Below are positions 18,520 through 26,634 of a stretch of DNA of 52,744 nucleotides, one piece after another. Made by a program: the position numbers and the translations under genes. The first letter of the stretch is position 1. Each line of letters begins with the position of its first letter. Location of the stretch: positions 1 through 52,744 of the forward strand of contig VGIW01000014.1 of NCBI GenBank assembly GCA_016867715.1. Reading direction: 5' to 3'. The notes below the pieces were generated by a model. The model had not been told where the DNA came from, did no database searches, and saw only the letters and a list, made by a program, of their open reading frames with translations. This DNA comes from Candidatus Eisenbacteria bacterium (GTDB taxonomy: Bacteria > Orphanbacterota > Orphanbacteria > Orphanbacterales > Orphanbacteraceae).

Positions 18520-18552
18520 GAGGGCTCCGCTCCGGCGGAGCCCTCTCTTGTT
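18520..18552 (+). terminator. sodA terminator
   Basis: Perfect 11-bp stem GAGGGCTCCGC (18520-18530) / GCGGAGCCCTC (18535-18545) with loop TCCG, followed by TCTTGTT. It begins 26 nt after the sodA stop. Confidence 0.8.
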
Positions 18553-18690
18553 GTCGCGAGTCCCCCGCCTCCCCTGGACCGACCAAGACCCGCAACCTCT
18601 TTATTCCGAATGAGTTCCCGCCCCAATCCCTCGCCGGCTCATGCGAATTCCGCATATTCTCTACGAGGATTTCTAATTTCATTGTATTCG

Positions 18691-18704
18691 GATATTACGA
18701 TATC
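18691..18704. promoter_or_regulatory. Palindromic operator before arsR-type gene
   Basis: GATATTACGATATC, an inverted repeat with arms GATAT/ATATC, stands in a markedly A+T-rich island (about 18655-18710) of otherwise GC-rich DNA, 80 nt before the ArsR start. Short A/T-rich inverted repeats are the usual sites of ArsR-family repressors, so autoregulation of the whole operon from here is likely. I could not fix the -35 and -10 boxes with confidence. Confidence 0.55.
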
Positions 18705-18783
18705 TTGACTGCCTCGGACGATGGAAGGCGCGCGATCGCACGGCGCGGCCCCGCCGATCCAACGTCCTTCGGAAGGAACGAGG

Positions 18784-19116
18784 ATGCCGGCGAGAAACCG
18801 AATCGAGGATCTCGCTCACGACGTCAAGAAGGCGGATCTCCGATCGGAGGTCCTTCGCGCGCTCGGGAATCCGGGGCGGCTTCGGATCGTCGCCTATCTC
18901 TCCGCATCGGGAGAGAAGACCGTGAACGAGATCGCCGAGACCCTCGACATGCCGCAGTCCGCTGTCTCGCAGCAGCTCGGTTCCCTTCGTCTTCGCGGGC
19001 TCCTCCGCGCGCGTCAAGAGGGCGGCCGCCGCTACTACTCGCTCGCGATGCCGGAGGTGAACGAGCTGCTCGCATGCCTCGCGCGATGCTGCCGTCCCGG
19101 GGAGAAGGCTTTATGA
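18784..19116 (+). CDS. ArsR/SmtB-family repressor
   Basis: 110 residues of winged-helix type: EVLRALGNPGRLRIVAYLS, KTVNEIAETLDMPQSAVSQQLGSLRLRGLLRARQEGGRRYYSL. The recognition helix is PQSAVSQQLGSLR. The C-terminal helix has three cysteines (98, 102, 103: ACLARCC), a possible metal or persulfide-sensing cluster; the cysteine that sulfide sensors of the SqrR/BigR type carry in the second helix is absent. It leads an operon of multihaem cytochromes, YeeE transporters and a rhodanese-like domain, so sensing a reactive sulfur species is a reasonable inference. ATG 18784 has GGAACGAGG upstream; an earlier in-frame ATG at 18721 lacks one. Confidence 0.85.
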   Translation: MPARNRIEDLAHDVKKADLRSEVLRALGNPGRLRIVAYLSASGEKTVNEIAETLDMPQSAVSQQLGSLRLRGLLRARQEGGRRYYSLAMPEVNELLACLARCCRPGEKAL

Positions 19117-19168
19117 GAAACCGACGGGCGAGTCTTCTGATCGTCCGCGTTCTCTGGGGGAATCGCAA

Positions 19169-20644
19169 ATGACCACGCGGCCGGCGCGCGAACGCATTCG
19201 CGTCCTTCTCGGCGCGGGCCTCGTCGCCGGGATTCTCGTTCTTCCGCTCGTGCTCCTCCTCCCCAGGCCCGAGCCGCCGAGGGACAACCCGCGCCGCATT
19301 CTTCCGAAAAGACTCCCGCACACCGATCACCGTGCGCTCCTTCCCGGTCCCTACCCGGAGGGACCTTCGGTGACGCGCGCGTGTCTCGAGTGCCACGAGG
19401 AGGCGGGGTGGGAGGTGATGCGCACCGCCCACTGGAGATGGGAAGGAGAGCCAGTTCGGCTTCCGGGACGCGCCGATCCGGTCCGCATCGGAAAGAAGAC
19501 CGCGATCAACAACTTCTGCATCGGCGTTCAGTCGAACTGGCCGAGCTGCACTTCGTGCCATGCCGGCTATGGATGGGAGGACGAGACGTTCGATTTCACG
19601 AACGTCGAGAACGTCGATTGCCTCGTTTGCCACGATCGTTCGGGCGTTTACGTCAAGGGGGAGAGCGGGCATCCGGCTCCCGGCGTGGATCTCGTCGAGG
19701 CGGCGGGAAGCGTCGGCTCGCCGACGCGCGAGAACTGCGGCGGTTGCCATTTCCGCGGAGGCGGAGGCGACGCGGTCAAGCATGGGGACTTGGACAAGTC
19801 GCTCCGCAACCCGCGGGAGCGGATCGACGTGCACATGGGCCGACATGAGATGGTGTGCGTCGATTGCCACCAGACGAAGAACCACGTGATCGCCGGCCGA
19901 TCGATCTCCGTCAGCGCGGACAAGGCCAATCGGCTCCTCTGCATCGATTGCCATGCGATCGAGCCGCACCGCGACGAGCGCCTCAACGCCCACACCGCCG
20001 CGGTTGCTTGCCAGACCTGCCACATCCCGTTCGTCGCCATCCGCGAGGCGACCAAGGTTCACTGGGATTGGTCCGCCGCGGGGCTCGACCTCGAAGACGA
20101 CCCCCGCACCTATCTGAAGAAGAAGGGCCGCTTCGTCTACGAACAACTATTGATTCCTGAATATGTTTGGTTCAATGGAACCGCAGACCATTATCTCATG
20201 GGGGATCGAATCGACACCGCCGGGGTCACGCCCCTGAACGCGCCTCGGGGAAGCCCGAGGGACCCCTACTCCGCGATCTGGCCGTTCAAAGTCCACACGG
20301 GAAGACAGATCTACGACCGCGAGCATCTCCATCTTCTCGTTCCGAAGACCGCGGGCGAGGACGGGTACTGGGAGATATTCGACTGGGATCGGGCGGCGCG
20401 CCTCGGATCCGAGAAGACGGGCCTCGCCTACAGCGGGAGCTACGGATTCGCGCGCACCGACATGTACTGGCCCCTCACCCACATGGTCGCCCCGAAGGAG
20501 AACTCCCTTCAGTGCGGCGACTGTCATGCGCCGGGCGGAAGACTCGATTGGGCGGCGCTCGGCTATCCGGGCGATCCGATCCACTGGGGAGGAAGGACGG
20601 GGCTCCGCGCGGCCGGTCCCCCGTGGGAAGAGGAGAGCCGATGA
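19169..20644 (+). CDS. Octahaem c-type cytochrome, tetrathionate-reductase family
   Basis: 491 residues. An N-terminal membrane anchor or signal (residues 12-31) precedes eight CXXCH sites: CLECH 72, CTSCH 127, CLVCH 151, CGGCH 190, CVDCH 230, CIDCH 258, CQTCH 281 and CGDCH near 452. The spacing and the block INNFCIGVQSNWPSCTSCH match octahaem tetrathionate reductase (OTR) of Shewanella type, a periplasmic enzyme that also reduces nitrite and hydroxylamine in vitro. The signal does not contain a lipobox and may stay uncleaved. It follows the ArsR gene by 52 nt and overlaps the next cytochrome by 4 nt (ATGA). The in vivo substrate is not certain; sulfur neighbours favour a sulfur oxyanion. Confidence 0.88.
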   Translation: MTTRPARERIRVLLGAGLVAGILVLPLVLLLPRPEPPRDNPRRILPKRLPHTDHRALLPGPYPEGPSVTRACLECHEEAGWEVMRTAHWRWEGEPVRLPGRADPVRIGKKTAINNFCIGVQSNWPSCTSCHAGYGWEDETFDFTNVENVDCLVCHDRSGVYVKGESGHPAPGVDLVEAAGSVGSPTRENCGGCHFRGGGGDAVKHGDLDKSLRNPRERIDVHMGRHEMVCVDCHQTKNHVIAGRSISVSADKANRLLCIDCHAIEPHRDERLNAHTAAVACQTCHIPFVAIREATKVHWDWSAAGLDLEDDPRTYLKKKGRFVYEQLLIPEYVWFNGTADHYLMGDRIDTAGVTPLNAPRGSPRDPYSAIWPFKVHTGRQIYDREHLHLLVPKTAGEDGYWEIFDWDRAARLGSEKTGLAYSGSYGFARTDMYWPLTHMVAPKENSLQCGDCHAPGGRLDWAALGYPGDPIHWGGRTGLRAAGPPWEEESR

Positions 20645-23361
20645 ACCGTTCTCTCCGATTCGCGCTCTTCCTCGTTCTCCTCGCTGGGTCCGGTTCACGG
20701 GACGCGGCGGGAGCGACCGCGGCGGCATCCACGATGCACCCCCTCTTTCCCCTCCTCGATGAGACGGGAACGAACGTCCTCGCGAGCGGCGGGCCGGTCT
20801 CGGCGATGCGCACTTGCGGCGCCTGCCACGACACCGAGTTCATCGAGAGGGAGAGCGCGCACGCGGGCGCGGGTTGGGACGCGCCGCGCGAAGTGAAGCG
20901 CGAGCGGAGCGGGCGCCCGTGGGAGGGAAACGCAGGGATGCTCGGCGGATGGAACCCGATCACCTATCGAACGATCTCCCCCCCGGATGACGGCGCGATC
21001 GATCTCTCCCTTCCCGATTGGATTCGCTTCTTCGGAAGGAGACACGTGGGGGGCGGGCCCGCCCGCCGCGCGGCCGACGGGGCTCTTCTCTCGGAGAAGA
21101 AGTCCGCGGGGCCGGACGATCTCGAGGCCTCTTGGTTCGATCCGGAGACGAAACAGCGAGAACCGTGGGATTGGGAACGGTCCGGCGCCGTCGAGATGAA
21201 TTGCTTCCTCTGCCACCTTCCCGATCCGGACAACGAGGCGAGGATCGCCGCTCTCGAGAGCGGCGCGTTCCGCTGGGCGACCACCTTCACTCTCGCCCGC
21301 ACCGGCGTGGGAGGGCGGAGCGGAGCGATCTGGAGGTGGAATCGGGACGCTTTCGATGAAGAGGGACGCGTGAGGAGCGATCGAATCCGGGTGCAGGATC
21401 CCGCGAACGAGGCCTGCGGCCGCTGCCACGGTCTCGTTCACGGCGATCCGGACATGCCGGTTCTCCTCAAGAGCTGCGTCCCGGACTACTGGACCACGCT
21501 CACCACGGGACAAATCCTTTCACCCCAAAGGATCTCGGAGTCGGGCATCAATTTGAAAGACAAGACGGCCCTTTTCCGTTCGTGGGACGTGCACGCGGAG
21601 CGAAGACTCTCCTGCGTCGATTGCCATCACTCGGTGAACAGCCCGGTCCACGGGCGCGTCTCCGAATCCGCCGGCCTCGAGCACCTCCGCTTCGACCCGC
21701 GCAAGATGTCGATGGGCGAATACTTGAAGCGTCCGAGCCACCGGCTGGCCCGCGCGGGAGGCGCTTCCGCGGAAGGCGCCGAAGAAGGAGGCGGGTCCTC
21801 GCAGGAATGCGAGAGCTGCCACCTCGCGGAGAAGACGCACGAGTGGCTCCCCCATTGGAGGCGCCACATCACAGTCCTCTCGTGCAACGCGTGCCACACG
21901 CCCCGGCTCTACGCGCCGGCCCGGCAGACGATCGACTGGACGGTTCTCACCCCGGAGCGGAAGCCCCGGGTCGCCTGCCGGGGAGACGAATCGACAGGGG
22001 CCGACCCTCTCGCACTCGTGGAGAGTCATGAGCCGATCCTTCTCCCGCGCGCGGGCGGGAAGAGCGCTGGAACGCTTCATCCGCACAACCTCATCTCTTC
22101 CTGGTTCTGGGTCGAAGGCGAGCCGGAACGCCCCGTCACCGAAGCGCGCCTCGCGGAGGCCTTCTTCGACGGGAACGATTACCGGAAAGAGATCCTCGCG
22201 GCGCTCGACGCGAACCGGGACGGGATTGTCGAAGAAAACGAGCTCGTTCTCGACACGCCCGAGAAGACCGCCGCGATTCGCGATCGGCTTCTCGCGGTCG
22301 GTTCAGCCGATCCGCGGATCGAGGCGGAGGTCCGGCCCTACTCGATTCCGCACAACGTGACGACCGGCGAGTGGGCGACGAGGGATTGCCGCACTTGTCA
22401 CGGACCCGATTCTCGTCTCTCGCGCGCCTTTCCGCTCGCGGAGGAGGCGCCGGGAGGCGTCTTGCCCGCATTCATCGCCCGAGCTTCGGCCGTTCCCGCC
22501 GGGGAGATCGTCCGCGAAGCGAACGGCGAAATCCTGTTCGTCCCGAGCACGCGCGCGATGGGACTGCATGTCCTTGGACACGACTCCTCGCGAACGGCGA
22601 ACCGGATCGGGCTCATCGGCGTCGGTGCCGTTCTTCTCGGGATCGCCGCGCACGGCGGCCTCCGAATCCGCTCCGCGCGCCGGCGCAGGGCGCTCCGCGG
22701 AGAGCGCTCCGCTTCGCCAACCACGCGCATCGTCATGTACGGCCCCTACGAGCGTCTTTGGCATTGGCTTCAAGCGCTCGCGATTCTCGCTCTTCTCGCG
22801 ACCGGAATCGCCGTTCATCTCCCCGGACGCGTTCCTTTCATCGACTTCGCTCTCGCGGTGCGCGCGCATAGCATTCTCGGCTTCCTCGTCGTGATCAACG
22901 CGGCCCTTGCCGCCTTCTATCACGTGGCGGGCGGGGAGATCCGCCAGTACCTCCCCGAGCGGGGAAACTTCTTCTCTCAAGCGATCGAGCAGACGCGTTA
23001 CTACCTCGGCGGCGTGTTCCGGGGAGAGCCCCACCCGTTCACGAAGCGCCCCGGCCGCAAGCTGAACCCGCTGCAACAGATTACGTACCTCGCGATCCTG
23101 AACGTCCTTCTTCCCCTTCAGACGATCACGGGCGTTCTCGTTTGGGGCGCGGATCGCTGGCCGAGCGTCGACGCGGCCCTCGGCGGTCTCCCTCTCCTCG
23201 CCGCCGTTCACGCCGCCGGCGCCTGGCTTTTCGCGGCGTTCCTCGCCATGCACGTCTATCTCGCCACGACCGGCCCCACGCCCGGCGCCCACATCCGCGC
23301 GATGATCGCCGGCTGGGAAGAAGCGCCGGAAGAAGGCGGCCACAAGGAGGAATCCCGTTGA
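20641..23361 (+). CDS. Seven-haem cytochrome c fused to cytochrome b (quinone module)
   Basis: 906 residues. After a signal peptide (about 1-24) come seven CXXCH sites: CGACH 59, CFLCH 188, CGRCH 259, CVDCH 325, CESCH 390, CNACH 415 and CRTCH 583. Between the last two lies a textbook EF-hand loop, DANRDGIVEENE (523-534), a probable calcium site. A membrane segment near 655-672 leads to a C-terminal cytochrome b domain of PhsC/b561 type (about 697-890: YGPYERLWHWLQALAILALLATGI ... HSILGFLV ... AVHAAGAWLFAAFLAMHVY) with histidines for b haems. This would pass electrons between quinol and the periplasmic haems, and so to or from the octahaem partner encoded just before. The start at 20641 is set by the ATGA overlap and the signal peptide. 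Confidence 0.85.
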   Translation: MNRSLRFALFLVLLAGSGSRDAAGATAAASTMHPLFPLLDETGTNVLASGGPVSAMRTCGACHDTEFIERESAHAGAGWDAPREVKRERSGRPWEGNAGMLGGWNPITYRTISPPDDGAIDLSLPDWIRFFGRRHVGGGPARRAADGALLSEKKSAGPDDLEASWFDPETKQREPWDWERSGAVEMNCFLCHLPDPDNEARIAALESGAFRWATTFTLARTGVGGRSGAIWRWNRDAFDEEGRVRSDRIRVQDPANEACGRCHGLVHGDPDMPVLLKSCVPDYWTTLTTGQILSPQRISESGINLKDKTALFRSWDVHAERRLSCVDCHHSVNSPVHGRVSESAGLEHLRFDPRKMSMGEYLKRPSHRLARAGGASAEGAEEGGGSSQECESCHLAEKTHEWLPHWRRHITVLSCNACHTPRLYAPARQTIDWTVLTPERKPRVACRGDESTGADPLALVESHEPILLPRAGGKSAGTLHPHNLISSWFWVEGEPERPVTEARLAEAFFDGNDYRKEILAALDANRDGIVEENELVLDTPEKTAAIRDRLLAVGSADPRIEAEVRPYSIPHNVTTGEWATRDCRTCHGPDSRLSRAFPLAEEAPGGVLPAFIARASAVPAGEIVREANGEILFVPSTRAMGLHVLGHDSSRTANRIGLIGVGAVLLGIAAHGGLRIRSARRRRALRGERSASPTTRIVMYGPYERLWHWLQALAILALLATGIAVHLPGRVPFIDFALAVRAHSILGFLVVINAALAAFYHVAGGEIRQYLPERGNFFSQAIEQTRYYLGGVFRGEPHPFTKRPGRKLNPLQQITYLAILNVLLPLQTITGVLVWGADRWPSVDAALGGLPLLAAVHAAGAWLFAAFLAMHVYLATTGPTPGAHIRAMIAGWEEAPEEGGHKEESR

Positions 23362-23882
23362 GCGCACGAGCCAATTCGCGCGAATACTTGAACCCTTATC
23401 TTGCGGGAGCTCTTCTCGGCGTTGTCCTGTTCCTCGCCTTCTTCACAACGGGGAACGGGCTCGGCGCCTCGGGAGGGATCGCGCGGATCCTCGTTTCCGT
23501 CGAGGACCGTCTCGTCCCGGAGCACGTGGACCGCACTCCCCACCTCCTCGCGATGGCGGGCGGGGACACGAACCCGCTCGACAACTGGATCGTTTTCGTC
23601 ACGATCGGCGCGCTTCTCGGTGGTTTCGCTTCCGGGCTCCTGCACGGAAGGATCCGCACGGAGACGCAGAAGGGACCGCGCATCTCCTCAGGATCGCGAT
23701 GGTTCTTCGCGTTTCTCGGCGGTCTCGTGATGGGATACGGAGCGCGTCTCGCCCGAGGCTGCACGTCCGGGCAGGCCTTGTCGGGAGGCGCGGTTCTCTC
23801 GGTCGGAAGCTGGGCCTTCATGTTCGCGGTCTTCGGCGGCGGCTACGCGCTCGCGTGGTTCGTCCGAAGGCTCTGGACCTGA
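23358..23882 (+). CDS. YeeE/YedE-family transporter, first half-unit
   Basis: 174 residues with about four membrane segments. The family motif appears as YGARLARGCTSGQALSGGAVLSVGSWAFMFAVFGGGY, whose GC(T)SG cysteine in YeeE/TsuA relays thiosulfate-type sulfur across the membrane. TTG 23358 is the likely start: AAGGAGG ends 7 nt before it and it overlaps the preceding cytochrome stop (TTGA). A residue run upstream in this frame is out-of-frame cytochrome sequence. With the next gene it gives two half-size YeeE units, the arrangement of many YeeE/YedE pairs. Import of a sulfur oxyanion or sulfane sulfur is inferred. Confidence 0.85.
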   Translation: MSARANSREYLNPYLAGALLGVVLFLAFFTTGNGLGASGGIARILVSVEDRLVPEHVDRTPHLLAMAGGDTNPLDNWIVFVTIGALLGGFASGLLHGRIRTETQKGPRISSGSRWFFAFLGGLVMGYGARLARGCTSGQALSGGAVLSVGSWAFMFAVFGGGYALAWFVRRLWT

Positions 23883-23909
23883 CGGATCCGCCCAAGAGGA
23901 GAACGCACA

Positions 23910-25172
23910 ATGGCGCCTTTCGCGTTGATCGACATTCTCGGGAAACCGGCAACCTATAGTATTTATCTCTTGATCGGTTTCGCCTTCGGCGCGGTGCTCG
24001 AGATGGCGGGCTTCGCCGACTCTCGAAGGCTCGCCGCCCAGTTCTATCTCCGGAACATGACGGTCCTAAAGGTGATGTTCGGTGCCATCGTGACGGCGAT
24101 GGTGCTTCTCTTTCTCGCCTCCGGTCTCGGCCTGCTCGACATGGGCCGCGTTTGGGTGAACCCGACCTACCTCGTCCCCGGAATCGTCGGCGGGCTTCTG
24201 ATGGGAGTCGGCTTCATCTTGGGAGGCTTCTGCCCGGGCACCTCGATCGTCGCCCTCGCGAACCTCAAGATCGACGGCCTCTTCTTCTTTCTCGGTGTGA
24301 GCGCCGGCGTGGTCCTCTTCGGAGAGACCGTCGGGCTCTACGAGGGGTTCTACCACTCGACGCCGATGGGCCGCTTCACGCTCTCCGAGTGGCTCGGAAT
24401 CCCCGAAGGATGGGTGGTCCTTCTCGTTGTGCTCATGGCCCTTTTCATGTTCTGGGGAGCGGAGAAGCTCGAGGGGATCTACGGAGAGCGCGGGGAGCCC
24501 GCTCGCGCGTCCGGACGCCGATTCCCTCCGAGGCTCGCGGGGGCCGCCGCGCTCGTCGTGCTCGCTCTCGTCGTGCTCGGCATCGGGCAGCCGACGAGCG
24601 CGGAGCAGTGGGAGCGCATCGCCCCCCGCAAGCAGCCTCTTCTCGACGAGCGCCGCGTCCAGATCCATCCCGCGGAGCTCGTCGATCTCGCCCGCAACGA
24701 TCAGGTCCGATTGCTCCTGTTGGACCTTCGAGATGAAAGCGATTTCAACGTCTTTCATCTGGTCGATTCGCGGCGCGTGACGCTCGAGGAAGTCCGCGAC
24801 GGGCTTCCCGCGCTCGGTCTCCTCTCCGCTCCTGCGAACACGGTGACCGTGCTGATCTCGAACGGGGAAGAGCGGGCGACCGACGCGTGGAAGCTCCTCG
24901 CGACGAGCGGCGTTCTGAACGTCTACATTCTCGAAGGGGGGATCAACAACTGGCTGGACGTCTACGGACATCCGGAGCATGATGCGATCTGTCCCGAGGG
25001 GGAAGCGAGCGGCGGGACGGCAAGAATCGAGGCGTTCGCCCACCGCTTCGAGCACGCGCTCGGCTCGGCGCAACCGAGCGCGGATCCGGACGCGCTCGCG
25101 GAACGCGCGATCGAGTTCACGCCCAAGGTCGAGCTGCAGATCCGCAAGAAGCTCGGCGGCGGGTGCGGATAG
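23910..25172 (+). CDS. YeeE/YedE transporter fused to a Cys-less rhodanese domain
   Basis: 420 residues. Residues 14-185 are a second YeeE/YedE unit with GGFCPGTSIVALANLKIDGLFFFLGVSAGV, Cys108 being the transport cysteine. Another membrane segment (208-226) leads to a rhodanese-like domain (about 250-352): LLLLDLRDESDFNVFHL ... TVTVLISNGEERATDAWKLL ... VYILEGGINNWL. The catalytic loop normally starts with Cys; here it is Ser317 (SNGEER), so ordinary sulfurtransferase chemistry is unlikely. The extreme C terminus, KKLGGGCG, carries a free cysteine that might take over. The membrane fusion suggests that sulfur moving through the channel is handed to, or sensed by, this domain. Domain calls are firm; its role is inferred. 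Confidence 0.88.
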   Translation: MAPFALIDILGKPATYSIYLLIGFAFGAVLEMAGFADSRRLAAQFYLRNMTVLKVMFGAIVTAMVLLFLASGLGLLDMGRVWVNPTYLVPGIVGGLLMGVGFILGGFCPGTSIVALANLKIDGLFFFLGVSAGVVLFGETVGLYEGFYHSTPMGRFTLSEWLGIPEGWVVLLVVLMALFMFWGAEKLEGIYGERGEPARASGRRFPPRLAGAAALVVLALVVLGIGQPTSAEQWERIAPRKQPLLDERRVQIHPAELVDLARNDQVRLLLLDLRDESDFNVFHLVDSRRVTLEEVRDGLPALGLLSAPANTVTVLISNGEERATDAWKLLATSGVLNVYILEGGINNWLDVYGHPEHDAICPEGEASGGTARIEAFAHRFEHALGSAQPSADPDALAERAIEFTPKVELQIRKKLGGGCG

Positions 25173-25314
25173 AAGAGAACGGAGAGAAGCGACCGGGTTC
25201 GCTGCCGCCGAGGCGCCCGAGCGAGCGAAGGAGTTCGGCGGGAAGATCAAACGAACCATCGGAGGGCCGGCGCGTTGGCTGGGGTCTCACGGTGGGAACG
25301 CGGAGGAACATGGA

Positions 25315-26601
25315 ATGGCGAAGTCGAGGATCGTTCGGATCGCAGCGGCGGCCGTGCTCGTGCTCGGGCCAGGAACTGCGGAGGCCACGAACGGGTACTT
25401 TAGCCACGGGGTCGGCATGAAGGCGAAGGGGATGGGAGGCGCGGCGATCGCGGCCCCGCAGGACGCGCTCTCGGCGGGAAGCAATCCGGCCGCTCTTGGC
25501 TTCGTCGGCGACCGAGCGGACATCGGTTTCGAGTTGTTTCGGCCCGAGCGCCGAAGCGAGATCACGGGGAACATGAATCCCCCGCTCAATGCAGTCTACG
25601 ACGCGAACGGGAAGCGGAACTTCGTCTCGCCCGAACTCGGCTTCAGCAAGAATCTCGGGGGACGTTTCGCGGCGGGAATCGCGCTTTACGGGCGGGGTGG
25701 AATGAACACCTCCTACACGACGCCGATCGGGCTTTTCGGAACCGACGACGCCGGCGTCGACCTCGCGCAGCTCCTCGTCGTTCCCGCGATCTCCGTCCGG
25801 ATGGGGGAATGGAGCGCCGTCGGGATCGGGATAAACTTTCTCTATCAACGTTTTCAGGCGACCGGGCTCGAGAACTTCACGGTCACGGAGCCGCGACCTT
25901 ACAGTTTGCACCCCGACAAGATCACGAACAACGACTACGCCTCCTCGACGGGATTCGGGGTCGCGGTCGGCTGGATGGGAAGGCTCCTTCCGCGCCTGGC
26001 GATCGGCGCCGCCTACCAATCGAAGATCTCCGCATCTGAGTTCGATGAGTACGCAGGCCTCTTCGCGGGGAAGGGGGACTTCGACATCCCCTCGTCCTTC
26101 GGAGCAGGGATCGGCATCGACCTAACCGACAGGATTCTTCTCGCGTTCGACGCGACGCGCATCCTCTACACGGATGTCCCCGCAGTCTCGAACCCGCTCC
26201 TTCCGAATCTCGGAACGGCGCCCCTCGGCGACGAGAACGGCGCGGGGTTCGGATGGGAGGACATGACCGTCTTCAAGGTCGGGCTCTCCGCGGCAGCGAC
26301 GCGCGCGCTCACGCTCCGGTGCGGGTACAACTACGGCGGCCAACCGATCCCCGCTTCGGAAACGCTGTTCAACATGCTCGCGCCCGGAGTCGTCGAGCAC
26401 CACGCGACATTCGGAGCGACCTGGAGCTCCCCTTGCGGCGGGGAACTCACCTTCGCCTACATGCACGCGTTCGAGAAGACCGTCGCGGGCGAGGGATCGA
26501 TTCCGCCCGGAACGCCGGAACAGGGAGGGATGGGAGGCGGCGAGGCGAACCTCACGATGCTCGAGAATTCGTTCGGCCTCGCCTACGGTCGGAGTTTCTA
26601 G
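25315..26601 (+). CDS. FadL/OmpP1-family outer-membrane protein
   Basis: 428 residues. Signal peptide about 1-23 (AAAAVLVLGPGTAEA), then ATNGYFSHGVGMKAKGMGGAAIAAPQDALSAGSNPAAL, the hatch-region signature of FadL-type channels that import hydrophobic compounds across the outer membrane. Alternating beta-strand patterns follow to a terminal aromatic residue (YGRSF), as in outer-membrane barrels. Two ATGs follow GGAGG; ATG 25315 is in the correct frame, 8 nt away. It is 142 nt after the sulfur operon on the same strand and could be co-transcribed, but fits a general uptake porin equally well. Confidence 0.88.
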   Translation: MAKSRIVRIAAAAVLVLGPGTAEATNGYFSHGVGMKAKGMGGAAIAAPQDALSAGSNPAALGFVGDRADIGFELFRPERRSEITGNMNPPLNAVYDANGKRNFVSPELGFSKNLGGRFAAGIALYGRGGMNTSYTTPIGLFGTDDAGVDLAQLLVVPAISVRMGEWSAVGIGINFLYQRFQATGLENFTVTEPRPYSLHPDKITNNDYASSTGFGVAVGWMGRLLPRLAIGAAYQSKISASEFDEYAGLFAGKGDFDIPSSFGAGIGIDLTDRILLAFDATRILYTDVPAVSNPLLPNLGTAPLGDENGAGFGWEDMTVFKVGLSAAATRALTLRCGYNYGGQPIPASETLFNMLAPGVVEHHATFGATWSSPCGGELTFAYMHAFEKTVAGEGSIPPGTPEQGGMGGGEANLTMLENSFGLAYGRSF

Positions 26602-26634
26602 CCCGGGCGCCAAACCTGGTAGAATCGGACGTTG

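Noticed and set aside
18784-19116. ArsR protein as an arsenic or cadmium resistance regulator
   Set aside because: No arsenite pump, arsenate reductase or P-type ATPase follows; the downstream genes are haem and sulfur genes.
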